DNA from: Candidatus Meridianibacter frigidus
Lineage (GTDB): Bacteria > Vulcanimicrobiota > Vulcanimicrobiia > Vulcanimicrobiales > Vulcanimicrobiaceae
Direction of reading: 5' to 3'
NCBI GenBank assembly: GCA_003243975.1
Contig: QHBJ01000036.1
Coordinates: 1 to 50,534 of the forward strand
DNA length: 50,534 nt
Shown one piece after another: positions 8,067-16,175 of this stretch. The first letter of the stretch is position 1, and every line of letters starts with the position of its first letter. The position numbers and the translations under genes are program-made. The notes under the pieces were generated by a model that had not been told where the DNA came from, did not search any database, and was given only the letters and a program-made list of their open reading frames with translations.

Positions 8067-9076
8067 GGCGACTGCGAGCCAGTCTTTGTCGCTTGCAAGA
8101 GGCGACTCACCCGGCCGTCGGCGATGGCTGTGCGTGCTTGCTCCATCCCCGCGGAAATATCGTTCGCCTTGCCCGCTACGTGCAGCGCAAAGCCGGCGTT
8201 GAGCCAAACCACTTTCGCGCGCCCCGACTGTTCACCATCAAGAATTGACAGAAAGGCCCGACTGCAACTCTCCTTAGAACCGCCTTTGAGCTCGGCGAGC
8301 GGGACGCGAACGCCGTAATCACCAGGATCAAAAATCCAGCGACGCGCGGCCTCTTCATTAAACTCGTAGACGATGGCCGCACGGTCGCCGACGATTTCGT
8401 CTACTCCGTCTGAGTGAACGACGGCGCCGGCCTGCACGCCTAAAGCTCGTAGCGCATCACCGACCAGTTCAAGGTGTCTCTCGCGCGCAACGCCCACCAC
8501 TTGGTGCGTAGCCCGCGCCGGATTTGTGAGGGGACCGAGCACGTTGAAGATCGTGCGGACGCCCAGTTCGCGGCGCAGCGGGGCAACGTTCTTCATGGCG
8601 GGGTGGTAGGCGGGCGCGAACATGAACGCAAAACCGCACGACTCCAACATCTCCGCCGCCTGTGCAGGCGTCAGGTCAATCCGAGTGCCGACTGCCTCCA
8701 GCACGTCGGCGCTACCGCAGGTACTCGAGGCGGCGCGATTTCCGTGCTTGGCAACCGGAACCCCGGCGGCCGCCACAACCAGCGCCACCATGGTTGAAAT
8801 GTTAATGGTCCCGGCAGCGTCACCACCGGTCCCGCAGACGTCCATCAAGAGTGGCAGACCATGCTCAACGTGCAGACTGCGTTCGCGCATCGCGCGAGCC
8901 GCTCCGACCAGTTCTTCCACGCACTCCTCACGCGCCGCAATTGCGGTCAGCAGCGCCGCCGATTGCGCGGCCGTCATCGTGCCGTCCATGATCGTACCGA
9001 CCACTTCGAAGGCGAGCGATTCGCTGAGCGTCGCGCCCTCGAGCAGCGAACGCAGGAGCGGGGGAAACTCCGTTAT
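8063..9076 (-). CDS. trpD: anthranilate phosphoribosyltransferase, probable ATA start
   Basis: Transfers phosphoribose from PRPP to anthranilate. PRPP site CGTGGD (81-86), NISTM and KHGNRAASSTCGSADVLEA are canonical. The first conventional start, GTG at 9004, lacks the N-terminal helix. In frame upstream the codons give (I)TEFPPLLRSLLEGATLSE, the usual TrpD beginning, with ATA at 9076-9074 overlapping the rplQ stop as ATAA; no ATG, GTG or TTG occurs there. With this start it has 337 aa, the family norm. Identity is firm, the unusual start is inference. trpE and trpG are not in this run. Confidence 0.87.
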   Translation of the reverse strand: MTEFPPLLRSLLEGATLSESLAFEVVGTIMDGTMTAAQSAALLTAIAAREECVEELVGAARAMRERSLHVEHGLPLLMDVCGTGGDAAGTINISTMVALVVAAAGVPVAKHGNRAASSTCGSADVLEAVGTRIDLTPAQAAEMLESCGFAFMFAPAYHPAMKNVAPLRRELGVRTIFNVLGPLTNPARATHQVVGVARERHLELVGDALRALGVQAGAVVHSDGVDEIVGDRAAIVYEFNEEAARRWIFDPGDYGVRVPLAELKGGSKESCSRAFLSILDGEQSGRAKVVWLNAGFALHVAGKANDISAGMEQARTAIADGRVSRLLQATKTGSQSP

Positions 9077-9426
9077 CGAACCAGTTCGAGAATCGACAGC
9101 TCGGCCGCGTCCCCCGGTCGTACGCGCGACTTGACGATGCGCGTATACCCGCCGGTCCGTTCTTTGAGACTGGGGGCGATTTGATCGCAGAGTTTAGCGA
9201 CGACCTTCGGCTCCGTAAGATACTCGGCCACCATGCGGCGCGAATGCAAATCGCCCCGCGAAGCCGTCGTGATCAAGCGTTCGATAACTTTGCTGACCTC
9301 TTTAGCCTTCGTGCTTGTCGTTTCGATTTTCTCGTGCTTGAAAAACGACGTTGCCATGTTGCGCAGCAGCGCTTTGCGGTGTCCGTCCGTCCGGGAAAGG
9401 CGTTTCTTGGCTATTTGGTGCGGCAT
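9073..9426 (-). CDS. rplQ: 50S ribosomal protein L17
   Basis: 117 aa, complete: MPHQIAKKRLSRTDGHRKALLRNMATSF is the L17 start, with GGYTRIVKS near the end. Part of the large subunit near the exit tunnel. It follows rpoA by 10 nt as in most bacteria; here its TAA stop is shared with the start region of trpD, so the trp genes are read from the same transcript. Confidence 0.97.
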   Translation of the reverse strand: MPHQIAKKRLSRTDGHRKALLRNMATSFFKHEKIETTSTKAKEVSKVIERLITTASRGDLHSRRMVAEYLTEPKVVAKLCDQIAPSLKERTGGYTRIVKSRVRPGDAAELSILELVR

Positions 9427-9436
9427 GATCTCTTCG

Positions 9437-10363
9437 CTACGGCTGGCGCAGCGAAAGTCCCCTCTCTTCCAAAACCTGTTTTATCTCATCCAAAGACTTC
9501 TTGCCGAAGTTGCGCATCTTGAAGATCTCATCCTCACTCATGTCCAGCAGCTCTGAGACTCTCGAGATACCGGCACGCTTGAGGCAATTGAACGAACGCA
9601 CGGAGAGATTGAGCGTTTCTACCGGAACGTCCCATTCGCTTACGGGAGCCGCTGCAACGGGTTTCTCTTCCGTATTGAAGTTGACGAACAGATCCAGTTG
9701 TTCTTGCATGATCTGGGCGGCGATGGAGAGTGCTTCGTTCGGCGTGATCGAACCGTTCGTTTCGATTTCGAGGGTCAGGCGATCATAATCCACATTTTGG
9801 CCGACGCGCGTGTCGTCAACCGAGAAGTTGATTTTGCGGATGGGCGAGAAGATCGAATCGAGCGGAATGAGCCCAATCAAGTGTTCCACATTGCGTTGCC
9901 GGTCGGCGGTGACATAGCCGCGGTGCTTCTCGACGCCGATCTCCATCGACAGTTTCGCGTTCTTGGCGGTCAGGGTCGCAATATGATAGGTAGGTTCCAG
10001 AATTTCGACGTCCGCATCGGGCGCAATATCCGCGGCGGTAACCTCTTTGATGCCGCTCGCGCTTAGGGACAGGACCTTGGGTTCGTCGGAGTTGAGCTTA
10101 ACCGGCAACCCCTTGAGGTTGAGCATCAGGTTGGTGGTGTCTTCGACCACGCCCGGAATGGTAGAAAACTCGTGCAGCACGCCATCGATCTTCATGTAGG
10201 TCACCGCCGCTCCCGGAATCGAGCTTAGCAGAATGCGCCGCAGCGCGTTCCCCAGCGTGATGCCGAAGCCGCGCTCCAGTGGCTCGATGACGAACTTTGC
10301 GTAATTGTCGCGGCGGTCGCGAATCTCTATTGCCGCACCTTGCGGAACATCTAAAACGGTCAT
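9437..10363 (-). CDS. rpoA: RNA polymerase alpha subunit
   Basis: 308 aa. The N-terminal dimer domain (1-~230) contains ERGFGITLGNALRRILLSS and the linker leads to an alpha-CTD (~240-308) with the helix-hairpin-helix SELLDMSEDEIFKMRNFGKKSLDEI used for UP-element and activator contact. Complete, normal length. AAAGGA lies about 14 nt before ATG. The 81-nt gap to rpsD has no clear promoter. Confidence 0.97.
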   Translation of the reverse strand: MTVLDVPQGAAIEIRDRRDNYAKFVIEPLERGFGITLGNALRRILLSSIPGAAVTYMKIDGVLHEFSTIPGVVEDTTNLMLNLKGLPVKLNSDEPKVLSLSASGIKEVTAADIAPDADVEILEPTYHIATLTAKNAKLSMEIGVEKHRGYVTADRQRNVEHLIGLIPLDSIFSPIRKINFSVDDTRVGQNVDYDRLTLEIETNGSITPNEALSIAAQIMQEQLDLFVNFNTEEKPVAAAPVSEWDVPVETLNLSVRSFNCLKRAGISRVSELLDMSEDEIFKMRNFGKKSLDEIKQVLEERGLSLRQP

Positions 10364-10444
10364 GTTTTGTCTATTTGTCCTTTAGCATCTACGTTATCCG
10401 TCACTTAGTGTTAAATGGCGATCATACGCCTGATGCAGTAGTAG

Positions 10445-11104
10445 TTAGCGCGAGTAGTATTCGACGATTAGCTGCTCGTCGACCGGAGTATCGATCTGCT
10501 CGCGCGAGGGTAACTGGGTGACCTTCGCGGAGTTCTCTTGATCGTTGAACTCCAGCCATTCCGGCGCACGCCGGCTCCTGGCAACTTCGAGGTTGGATTG
10601 GAATACGGTTGACTTGAGCGAGCGTTCGCCGATGCTGATGACATCGCCCGGTTTGACGATATACGACGGCACGTTGACGGTGCGCCCATTGATTCTGAAA
10701 TGACGATGCGTAACTAGTTGGCGCGCTTGCGCGCGGCTGTTCGCCAGGTTCAAGCGGTAGACGACGTTGTCCAACCGGCGTTCGAGCAGCTGCAGAAACG
10801 TACGACCCGTCTGGCCGGGTACGCGTGCGGCTTGCCGGAAGTAGTTGGAGAACTGCGCCTCGATCACACCGTAGTACCGGCGCATCTTCTGCTTTTCGCG
10901 CAGCTGGCGACCGTATTCGGAAACCTTCTGGCGTCCGGGCTTGCCCTGCGTCTTCTGGCCGGGGGCCGTGCCTCGGCGTTCGACCGCGCACTTTTTGGTG
11001 AGACAGCGGTCACCCTTCAGAAACAGTTTGATTTTCTCGCCGGTCCTGTTGGCCGCAGTCTCGCGGCGGCACAGTCGGCATACGGGGCCCGTGTAGCGTG
11101 ACAT
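10445..11104 (-). CDS. rpsD: 30S ribosomal protein S4, zinc (C+) form
   Basis: 219 aa. Four cysteines C9-x2-C12 and C34-x4-C39 form the zinc site of the C+ class; the S4 RNA-binding domain follows ([22 protein letters not shown], key residues about 108-130). Primary 16S binder and small-subunit assembly protein; in other bacteria it autoregulates its operon, which makes the structured leader in front of rpsK interesting. Lies 12 nt behind rpsK. Confidence 0.97.
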   Translation of the reverse strand: MSRYTGPVCRLCRRETAANRTGEKIKLFLKGDRCLTKKCAVERRGTAPGQKTQGKPGRQKVSEYGRQLREKQKMRRYYGVIEAQFSNYFRQAARVPGQTGRTFLQLLERRLDNVVYRLNLANSRAQARQLVTHRHFRINGRTVNVPSYIVKPGDVISIGERSLKSTVFQSNLEVARSRRAPEWLEFNDQENSAKVTQLPSREQIDTPVDEQLIVEYYSR

Positions 11105-11116
11105 ATACTCTCTCTT

Positions 11117-11512
11117 TTAGACGCGCCGGCGCTTGGGCGGGCGGCATCCATTGTGGGGAATCGGCGTGACATCTTTAATCAGGGTAATTTCCAATCCGGC
11201 AGCCTGAAGCGAACGGATCGCAGCTTCTCTTCCGGCGCCGGGGCCCTTTACCATCACTTCGGCGGCTTTCATACCGTGCTCCATCGCCTTGCGCGCAACC
11301 GCCTCGGCGGCCATCTGTGCGGCAAACGGCGTGGATTTCTTCGATCCCTTGAAACCTAGGTTCCCCGCCGACGCCCACGCGATCACGCTGCCCTGGTTGT
11401 CGGATATCGTGACGATCGTGTTGTTAAAGGATGAGTGAATGTGAGCCACGCCCGATTGGACGTTCTTAAACTCACGCTTCTTGCGCGATTTCGTTTGCTT
11501 CTTGGCGGCCAA
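11117..11512 (-). CDS. rpsK: 30S ribosomal protein S11
   Basis: 131 aa with a TTG start at 11512 chosen because [20 protein letters not shown] is the family N-terminus and AGGG lies eight to nine nt upstream; a longer TTG start at 11548 would add 12 unlike residues. Core [15 protein letters not shown] and the C-terminal [13 protein letters not shown] are typical. First gene of an S11-S4-alpha-L17-trp transcription unit. Confidence 0.95.
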   Translation of the reverse strand: MAAKKQTKSRKKREFKNVQSGVAHIHSSFNNTIVTISDNQGSVIAWASAGNLGFKGSKKSTPFAAQMAAEAVARKAMEHGMKAAEVMVKGPGAGREAAIRSLQAAGLEITLIKDVTPIPHNGCRPPKRRRV

Positions 11513-11691
11513 AATATGAACCCTGTGAAGTGTTATCCTGTCCGCCAAACGATGGCGGTGTCGTCGCCTCGACCGGGCCGGTTCCGCTGGAACCTCACGA
11601 TCTTCTACGCAAGCGATCGGCGAGATCGCTGCGCTCCCGGGAAGCGGCTACGGCGTGCCGGGAGGGTGGCGCGAGAGAAGCGACACCACAA
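11513..11691 (-). promoter_or_regulatory. structured 5' leader of the rpsK operon
   Basis: About 180 nt with four perfect inverted repeats in transcript order: CTCCCGG/CCGGGAG (11634-11664), AGCGATC/GATCGCT (11612-11630), GGTTCC/GGAACC (11580-11594) and CCGCCA/TGGCGG (11542-11558), then the AGGG and TTG of rpsK. No ORF with a fitting start is seen. Such a dense fold before an operon that encodes S4 and S11 fits an autogenous r-protein leader, but no known leader class was recognised. Confidence 0.55.
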
Positions 11692-11697
11692 GCGCAC

Positions 11698-11726
11698 ATT
11701 CTACCGGACCCTCGTCTCTCGGTCAA
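11698..11726 (-). promoter_or_regulatory. promoter of rpsK-rpsD-rpoA-rplQ-trpDCFBA
   Basis: TTGACC (11721-11726), 17 nt, TAGAAT (11698-11703): 5/6 and 5/6. It lies directly behind a strong terminator, so it must start a new unit. Predicted start near 11691. Confidence 0.8.
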
Positions 11727-11742
11727 GCGACTTTTGAGGGAC

Positions 11743-11772
11743 AAAAAAAGGGGCGGGAGATCATCCCGCCCC
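11743..11772 (-). terminator. intrinsic terminator after the CuAO/beta-barrel gene
   Basis: GGGGCGGGA (11750-11758) and TCCCGCCCC (11764-11772) form a perfect 9-bp GC stem with a 5-nt loop, followed on the minus strand by seven T. It ends the preceding unit 20 nt behind the stop codon. Confidence 0.9.
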
Positions 11773-11791
11773 TCTCGCCCACCGAGGGGTG

Positions 11792-13219
11792 CTAGAAGTG
11801 GAGCCCTAAACCGACATACGGTCCGTTGTGGGTGAAATCGGCGGGCGCATTCGACTTGTTGCGTCCACGGTCACCCAGGAATCCGAAGTCCAAGAAAAGC
11901 GGGGAGCTTCCGAAGTTGAAGGTTCCACCAATCTGGTACTTGAGGATGTTGTATGCCAGGGTATAGGGGCCGGTCGGACAGACGTCCGTTCCACACGTCC
12001 CGCGTACATTCGGGTAGTACCAGAGGCTTCCATAGAGCGAGAAGGCCTGATCGAGATCGGGCAGTTTCTCCGCTCCGAAGCCCACGCCGTTCAAGCGCGG
12101 GTATCCGTAGTTGCCGGTGCGGTACATGTAGCCGATTCCAATATATATACGGGGATCGGCGATCTTGAGCCCAAGGCGCGCATCGAAGTCATAATCGCGA
12201 ACCGCGAATGCGGGCACGAAGACCTGCGCGACTGGGGTGAACTGGTTTCCGCCGATGACCGTTACGCAACCCGGGTCACCCGCAACCGGACAGTGGTTGT
12301 GGAGCGGATCGTCGTGGACGTAGTCGGCAGGAGTTGCAACACCTTGGTTGTGCTGATAGGAATACTGCCGATAATCGCCCTCAAGCATCCATGGCAGACC
12401 GATGAGCGGGAACTCGATCGCGCCGCGGACGGCATACGACCCGTTGTTTCCACCCGTGTTTCCCGCGCTGAACTCGTTGTACACCTTCGGTGAGAAGATG
12501 TAATCGCCGGCAATGAAGTGGTCGTAGTAACGAGCCGGAGCGGGGGTCGGCGTCGGAGCCGGGGGCACCGGCGTTACGGCCGGCGGGGGCGGTGGCGGAG
12601 GCGCGGGTGTAGTCGGCAGGTAGCGGACCACGACAAGTCGTTTATCCGGGACCCACTGGACATAGGCACCCATGCCTTCGGAGATGACGCGAACCGGAAC
12701 GACGACGTGACCCTGATAGATTTCAGGGGGAACGTCGAGAGGGCGCGTCTCGCCGTTAATGACGACTTCCGGTTTGCCGACAGTAACCTTTACGTCGGAG
12801 CCGGGTTTACTCACGTCAACGGTTTTCGAACCGGCATCATACGAAACCGTCGCGCCCATTTGCTCGAACATCGAGCGCAGGGGGATCAGGATCGTTCCGC
12901 CGCGCACTAGCGCAGCCAGAACGCGACCCTGTTTTAACTTGTCGGGTTTCGCGTAGACGTGGTGATCGTTGAAAAGAATTGGAATCTGCCCCGACGGCGG
13001 CGAACCGAAGTCCATTGCCGGAGGAGCGGGGGCCATGGTGGCAGCCGGAGCCGTGGTGGCTTCCGGAGCCATCGTCGGTGCGGGCGTCGCAGTCGCCTGT
13101 GCGATCACGTTGGGTCCGATGTTGCCATGTGATGCAGGCGTAGACGATGCCGCAACCGCGTTCAATCCCAGTCCTGCCACTACGAGCAGGGTAAAGATTG
13201 CGGTGCTGAGTCGTTTCAA
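11792..13219 (-). CDS. secreted CuAO-N domain / outer-membrane beta-barrel fusion protein
   Basis: 475 aa. A TTG start at 13219 is chosen because AGGAGG lies six nt upstream and a signal peptide (MKRLSTAIFTLLVVAGLGLNAVAAS) starts there; the frame is open farther but lacks such signals. Order: signal 1-24; Pro/Ala/Thr-rich stretch 25-78; a copper-amine-oxidase N-terminal-like domain 80-200, in which ILIPLRSMFEQMGATVSYD and VVVPVRVISEGMGAYVQW are the two repeat motifs; proline-rich linker 202-229 with seven prolines in a row; then alternating aromatic strands to a C-terminal GLGLHF. The final Phe is the usual BamA signal, so this predicts an outer membrane. It may anchor or bind the cell wall or an extracellular ligand; function is unknown. 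Confidence 0.75.
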   Translation of the reverse strand: MKRLSTAIFTLLVVAGLGLNAVAASSTPASHGNIGPNVIAQATATPAPTMAPEATTAPAATMAPAPPAMDFGSPPSGQIPILFNDHHVYAKPDKLKQGRVLAALVRGGTILIPLRSMFEQMGATVSYDAGSKTVDVSKPGSDVKVTVGKPEVVINGETRPLDVPPEIYQGHVVVPVRVISEGMGAYVQWVPDKRLVVVRYLPTTPAPPPPPPPAVTPVPPAPTPTPAPARYYDHFIAGDYIFSPKVYNEFSAGNTGGNNGSYAVRGAIEFPLIGLPWMLEGDYRQYSYQHNQGVATPADYVHDDPLHNHCPVAGDPGCVTVIGGNQFTPVAQVFVPAFAVRDYDFDARLGLKIADPRIYIGIGYMYRTGNYGYPRLNGVGFGAEKLPDLDQAFSLYGSLWYYPNVRGTCGTDVCPTGPYTLAYNILKYQIGGTFNFGSSPLFLDFGFLGDRGRNKSNAPADFTHNGPYVGLGLHF

Positions 13220-13348
13220 GAGTTGCCTCCTAATGCTAAGGTAAGGGGACCGATCATTGCGGCAAGCAGCCAACCAAGGGCACACTGCTGCACCCAACGG
13301 AAGACGGCATACTGTGGGTCTTATTCCCACTCGCGGTCGAAAATTACT

Positions 13349-14542
13349 TCACGTAAGCGAATCGGGCTGTGCCACGAGCCGCGGGATGCGCCATATCCAA
13401 AGGCTGCCAGCCGCCAGCGCACAGGCGGCCATCGCGAACGCCACAAGCGGTGCCACCGCTCGATTTGAATGCAACGCCAATAGCGCCGCACTGGTGAGGG
13501 CCGGTGCGATAACTTGCGGCCCTGCGACCGCCAGGTTCCAAAGCGCCATTGCGGTGGCCATAGCACCTGCCGGCAGGATCGCGCAGCCCAGCGCCCAGTC
13601 GGCTGCCAGGAAGATGCCCCACCCAACGCCGGCAACAGCAGCGATGCCATCCACGGCAATGGGGTTACGTGCAAACGCAAATGCAACGACACTTAGAACG
13701 ACGAGCGCATTTCCCGTATTAACGATCAACCGCCGGTCAAACCGGTCCGCGCGCCAACCGCCAAGTGCCGCGCCAAGCGCGCCGCTCACGGTGAAGATCA
13801 GAATCACGATGCCGGATCCGCGCGCGGGATCCACGGCGTGAACGACGTCGCGCAAGTAAAAGAGCATATAGCCCAAAATGATGTAGAAACCAACGTACAG
13901 CAGTGCGCGTGAAATAAAGAGATCCGCCGCCGACGGCAGCAGCTCGATCTTGGCGGCGCATACGGGACGCATCTCGCGCGAACGAATGTGTCCCACCGTC
14001 CACAGAACCGACGCAATCAAAAGGATCGAGAGAACCGCCGCAACCGCGCCCGGCGGGCGAACCAGCGTTACTGTAATTGCGCCGGCTGCATTTCCAAGAC
14101 TCTGGGTTGCGCCCATCCAGGCAGAGGCGATGCCGGCGCGATTGCGCGCTACGTAGTCGGGGATGATTGCTTGGTACGGGCCGATGGCAACGTTCATCGC
14201 GATCTGCACGCCGATAGTAGCGGCGATCAAGACCTCGAATGTGGAAGCGGAGTAAAACCAAAACAGACAGCCGCTCGCGGCTATCGCGCCGGTCAGGAAG
14301 AAAACTCGCCGGTCTCCGCCGCGCGACCGCAGCCGGTCGGAGACAATTCCGGTGACGATTTGCGTTAGGGCCGCTGCGCTCGCACCGCTTACAGCCAGAA
14401 TGCCGTACGCAAGCACTGAGTCAACCGCATGCAGTTGGCTGCTACGGGCCTGCAGTGAAACGCCGAGCAGCGCGCCCCATACCGCCTGCAGGCCGAACCA
14501 GAAAACTGCAAGCGGAGCGGCTTTAGCTTCGGGCAAGCGCAT
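13349..14542 (-). CDS. MFS transporter
   Basis: 397 aa, about 12 membrane segments. The loop 2-3 motif is GIVSDRLRSRGGDRR, the classic MFS signature, and a second copy GGWRADRFDRR follows the central loop, as expected of two six-helix halves. The ATG at 14542 (MRLPEAKAAPLAVFWFG) is chosen since it starts right before helix 1 and overlaps the NTP transferase gene by 20 nt; the open frame upstream lies inside that gene. Substrate unknown. Confidence 0.85.
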   Translation of the reverse strand: MRLPEAKAAPLAVFWFGLQAVWGALLGVSLQARSSQLHAVDSVLAYGILAVSGASAAALTQIVTGIVSDRLRSRGGDRRVFFLTGAIAASGCLFWFYSASTFEVLIAATIGVQIAMNVAIGPYQAIIPDYVARNRAGIASAWMGATQSLGNAAGAITVTLVRPPGAVAAVLSILLIASVLWTVGHIRSREMRPVCAAKIELLPSAADLFISRALLYVGFYIILGYMLFYLRDVVHAVDPARGSGIVILIFTVSGALGAALGGWRADRFDRRLIVNTGNALVVLSVVAFAFARNPIAVDGIAAVAGVGWGIFLAADWALGCAILPAGAMATAMALWNLAVAGPQVIAPALTSAALLALHSNRAVAPLVAFAMAACALAAGSLWIWRIPRLVAQPDSLT

Positions 14543-15251
14543 ATTGATAATCATCCAACGTATCGACATCGAAGCACAGCTCGGGCGCGCAGTCGCGCAC
14601 TGCAAGAACCGCAACCCTAATCTCGCGCGCCGCCTTGCGTTCGAGGTCGGCAATGCGCAATCGTCCAACCGCAAAACGCGCCAAGAGTTGCGGGCCCAAT
14701 AGAAAGCTCATGCGCAGCAAGCTTTTTCTGGCCGCAAAGAAACGACCGGCAATGTCGACGACTGCCGGTCCGCTGCCGGCCGGTATTGTAAACACCGATC
14801 CGTTTGCGATACGTTCGCCGCCGATATGCGTCGCGTGCGCCGGCGCCCCCGGGAAGCGGCTCTCATACGATTGCGCGGCGCACACTGCCATGCCGAGCGC
14901 ACCGGAAGTACTTCGCTCAACAAACTCACGCAGGTATGCCCCCGTAACGAATGGGAGGTCGCTGGTCAAGAAGAGCGCATCGGCCTGCGGATTAGCCAGA
15001 AGCGCGCGCCGCAGATTCTCGACTCCATCCGAATGTTCGCCAATGAGGCGATCGATTTTGCTTTGGCACGCGCGGCCAACCTCCGGGCCACCCACAACGG
15101 TAACGCTGCGCACCCCCGCTCCGCGCGCGGCATCGATCGCGCAATCCAGAAGCGTTCTGCCGCCAATTAAAGCGAGCGCCTTTACATCGGTTCCGATGAC
15201 TCGCGCGAACTCTCCCGACACGCGCCCGCCGGCGGTAATAACTGCGTGCAT
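14523..15251 (-). CDS. MobA-like NTP transferase domain protein
   Basis: 242 aa of the NTP_transf_3 (GT-A) type. Visible: the start VITAGGRVSGEF (nucleotide loop), metal-site aspartate in LFLTSDLPFV (D98), and a C-terminal DVDTLDDYQYAL that matches the end of MobA/CofC-type enzymes. Reaction is probably nucleotidyl transfer to a small molecule or cofactor; the substrate cannot be read. 18 nt behind rpsM and overlapping the MFS gene, so co-transcribed with both. Confidence 0.75.
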   Translation of the reverse strand: MHAVITAGGRVSGEFARVIGTDVKALALIGGRTLLDCAIDAARGAGVRSVTVVGGPEVGRACQSKIDRLIGEHSDGVENLRRALLANPQADALFLTSDLPFVTGAYLREFVERSTSGALGMAVCAAQSYESRFPGAPAHATHIGGERIANGSVFTIPAGSGPAVVDIAGRFFAARKSLLRMSFLLGPQLLARFAVGRLRIADLERKAAREIRVAVLAVRDCAPELCFDVDTLDDYQYALARS

Positions 15252-15269
15252 CGCGGGAGCTCTGCGAAG

Positions 15270-15653
15270 CTACTTCTTGGCCAGGGTCTTCTTCTTGTTG
15301 CCGACCGTCTTCTTAGGACCTTTGCGGGTGCGGCTGTTTGTTTTCGTACGCTGCCCGCGAACCGGCAACCCGCGCCGGTGGCGAATACCGCGATAGCACC
15401 CAATATCGGAGAGGCGTTTTATGTGCCCCGAAACCTCGCGCCGCAAATCGCCTTCGACCTTGATTTGGCCATCGATAGCGTCGCGCAGCTTTTTCTCGTC
15501 CTCTTCGCTCATATTTTTGATCCGCAGATTGGGGTCGACCCCCGTTTGCGCGAGCAGTTTCTGAGCGGTCTTCGGCCCGATGCCGTAGATGTAGGTCAAA
15601 GCGATCTCCGCGCGCTTCTCGCGCGGCAGATCGATACCGGCAATACGGGCCAT
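15270..15653 (-). CDS. rpsM: 30S ribosomal protein S13
   Basis: 127 aa, complete. [26 protein letters not shown] is the S13 start (helix-two-turns-helix) and [19 protein letters not shown] the conserved basic end. It follows rpmJ with a TAATG overlap. Normally rpsK comes next; here an NTP transferase and an MFS gene follow instead. Confidence 0.97.
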   Translation of the reverse strand: MARIAGIDLPREKRAEIALTYIYGIGPKTAQKLLAQTGVDPNLRIKNMSEEDEKKLRDAIDGQIKVEGDLRREVSGHIKRLSDIGCYRGIRHRRGLPVRGQRTKTNSRTRKGPKKTVGNKKKTLAKK

Positions 15654-15769
15654 TAGCCTTGCACCTGCTTATGTTTGGGATTAACGGTGCAGATCACGCG
15701 CACTTTCCCCTCGCGGCGAATGATCTTGCACTTCTCACAAATTCGTTTCACTGACGGTCTTACTTTCAT
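15653..15769 (-). CDS. rpmJ: 50S ribosomal protein L36
   Basis: 38 aa: [21 protein letters not shown] and onward, with zinc ligands C11, C14, C27 and H33. Too short for most gene finders' cut-offs but unmistakable. Its TAA overlaps the ATG of rpsM (TAATG). Standard neighbour of infA and rpsM. Confidence 0.97.
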   Translation of the reverse strand: MKVRPSVKRICEKCKIIRREGKVRVICTVNPKHKQVQG

Positions 15770-15795
15770 TTATAAGGCACTCCGCCCCGCTCCGT

Positions 15796-15814
15796 GCCCC
15801 AGCCAAGCTGGGGC
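15796..15814 (-). promoter_or_regulatory. GC-rich hairpin upstream of rpmJ
   Basis: GCCCCAGC and GCTGGGGC form a perfect 8-bp stem with a 3-nt loop in the 112-nt gap between infA and rpmJ. There is no U tract, so it is not an obvious terminator; it could be a pause, processing or regulatory fold. Confidence 0.4.
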
Positions 15815-15881
15815 CCCAGAACATGGGCTCCTCTCTCCATTAGTGTAGTTTCAAGCTTCCCCCGAGGGTCGCCCCAAAGTT

Positions 15882-16175
15882 TTATTTATATCTATACGTT
15901 ATGCGGCCGTGGGTTAGATCATAGGGTGAGAGCTCGACCAGAACGCGGTCGCCCGGAAGAATGCGGATGAAGTTCATCCGAATCTTTCCGGAAACGTGCG
16001 CCAGCACGCGGTGCCCGTTGGCCAGTTCTACCCGAAACATGGCGTTCGGCAGGGGTTCGACGATCGTGCCCTCGACCTCGATCGCTTCTTCCTTCGGCGT
16101 CGCCGTCGCCGCCGCGCGGTCCGCTTTCTTCTGGCGGCGCTCGGTGTACCGGTTACGATTATGCCCCCGCGCCAT
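15882..16175 (-). CDS. infA: translation initiation factor IF-1 with N-terminal extension
   Basis: 97 aa. Residues 31-97 are the complete OB fold ([21 protein letters not shown], then [19 protein letters not shown]). Residues 1-~26 ([20 protein letters not shown]...) are a basic extension not present in the 72-aa E. coli protein. The ATG at 16175 is chosen because it overlaps the map stop (TGATG) and has GAAAGGGG upstream; a start inside the extension is not available before the core. Binds the 30S A site during initiation. Confidence 0.93.
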   Translation of the reverse strand: MARGHNRNRYTERRQKKADRAAATATPKEEAIEVEGTIVEPLPNAMFRVELANGHRVLAHVSGKIRMNFIRILPGDRVLVELSPYDLTHGRITYRYK

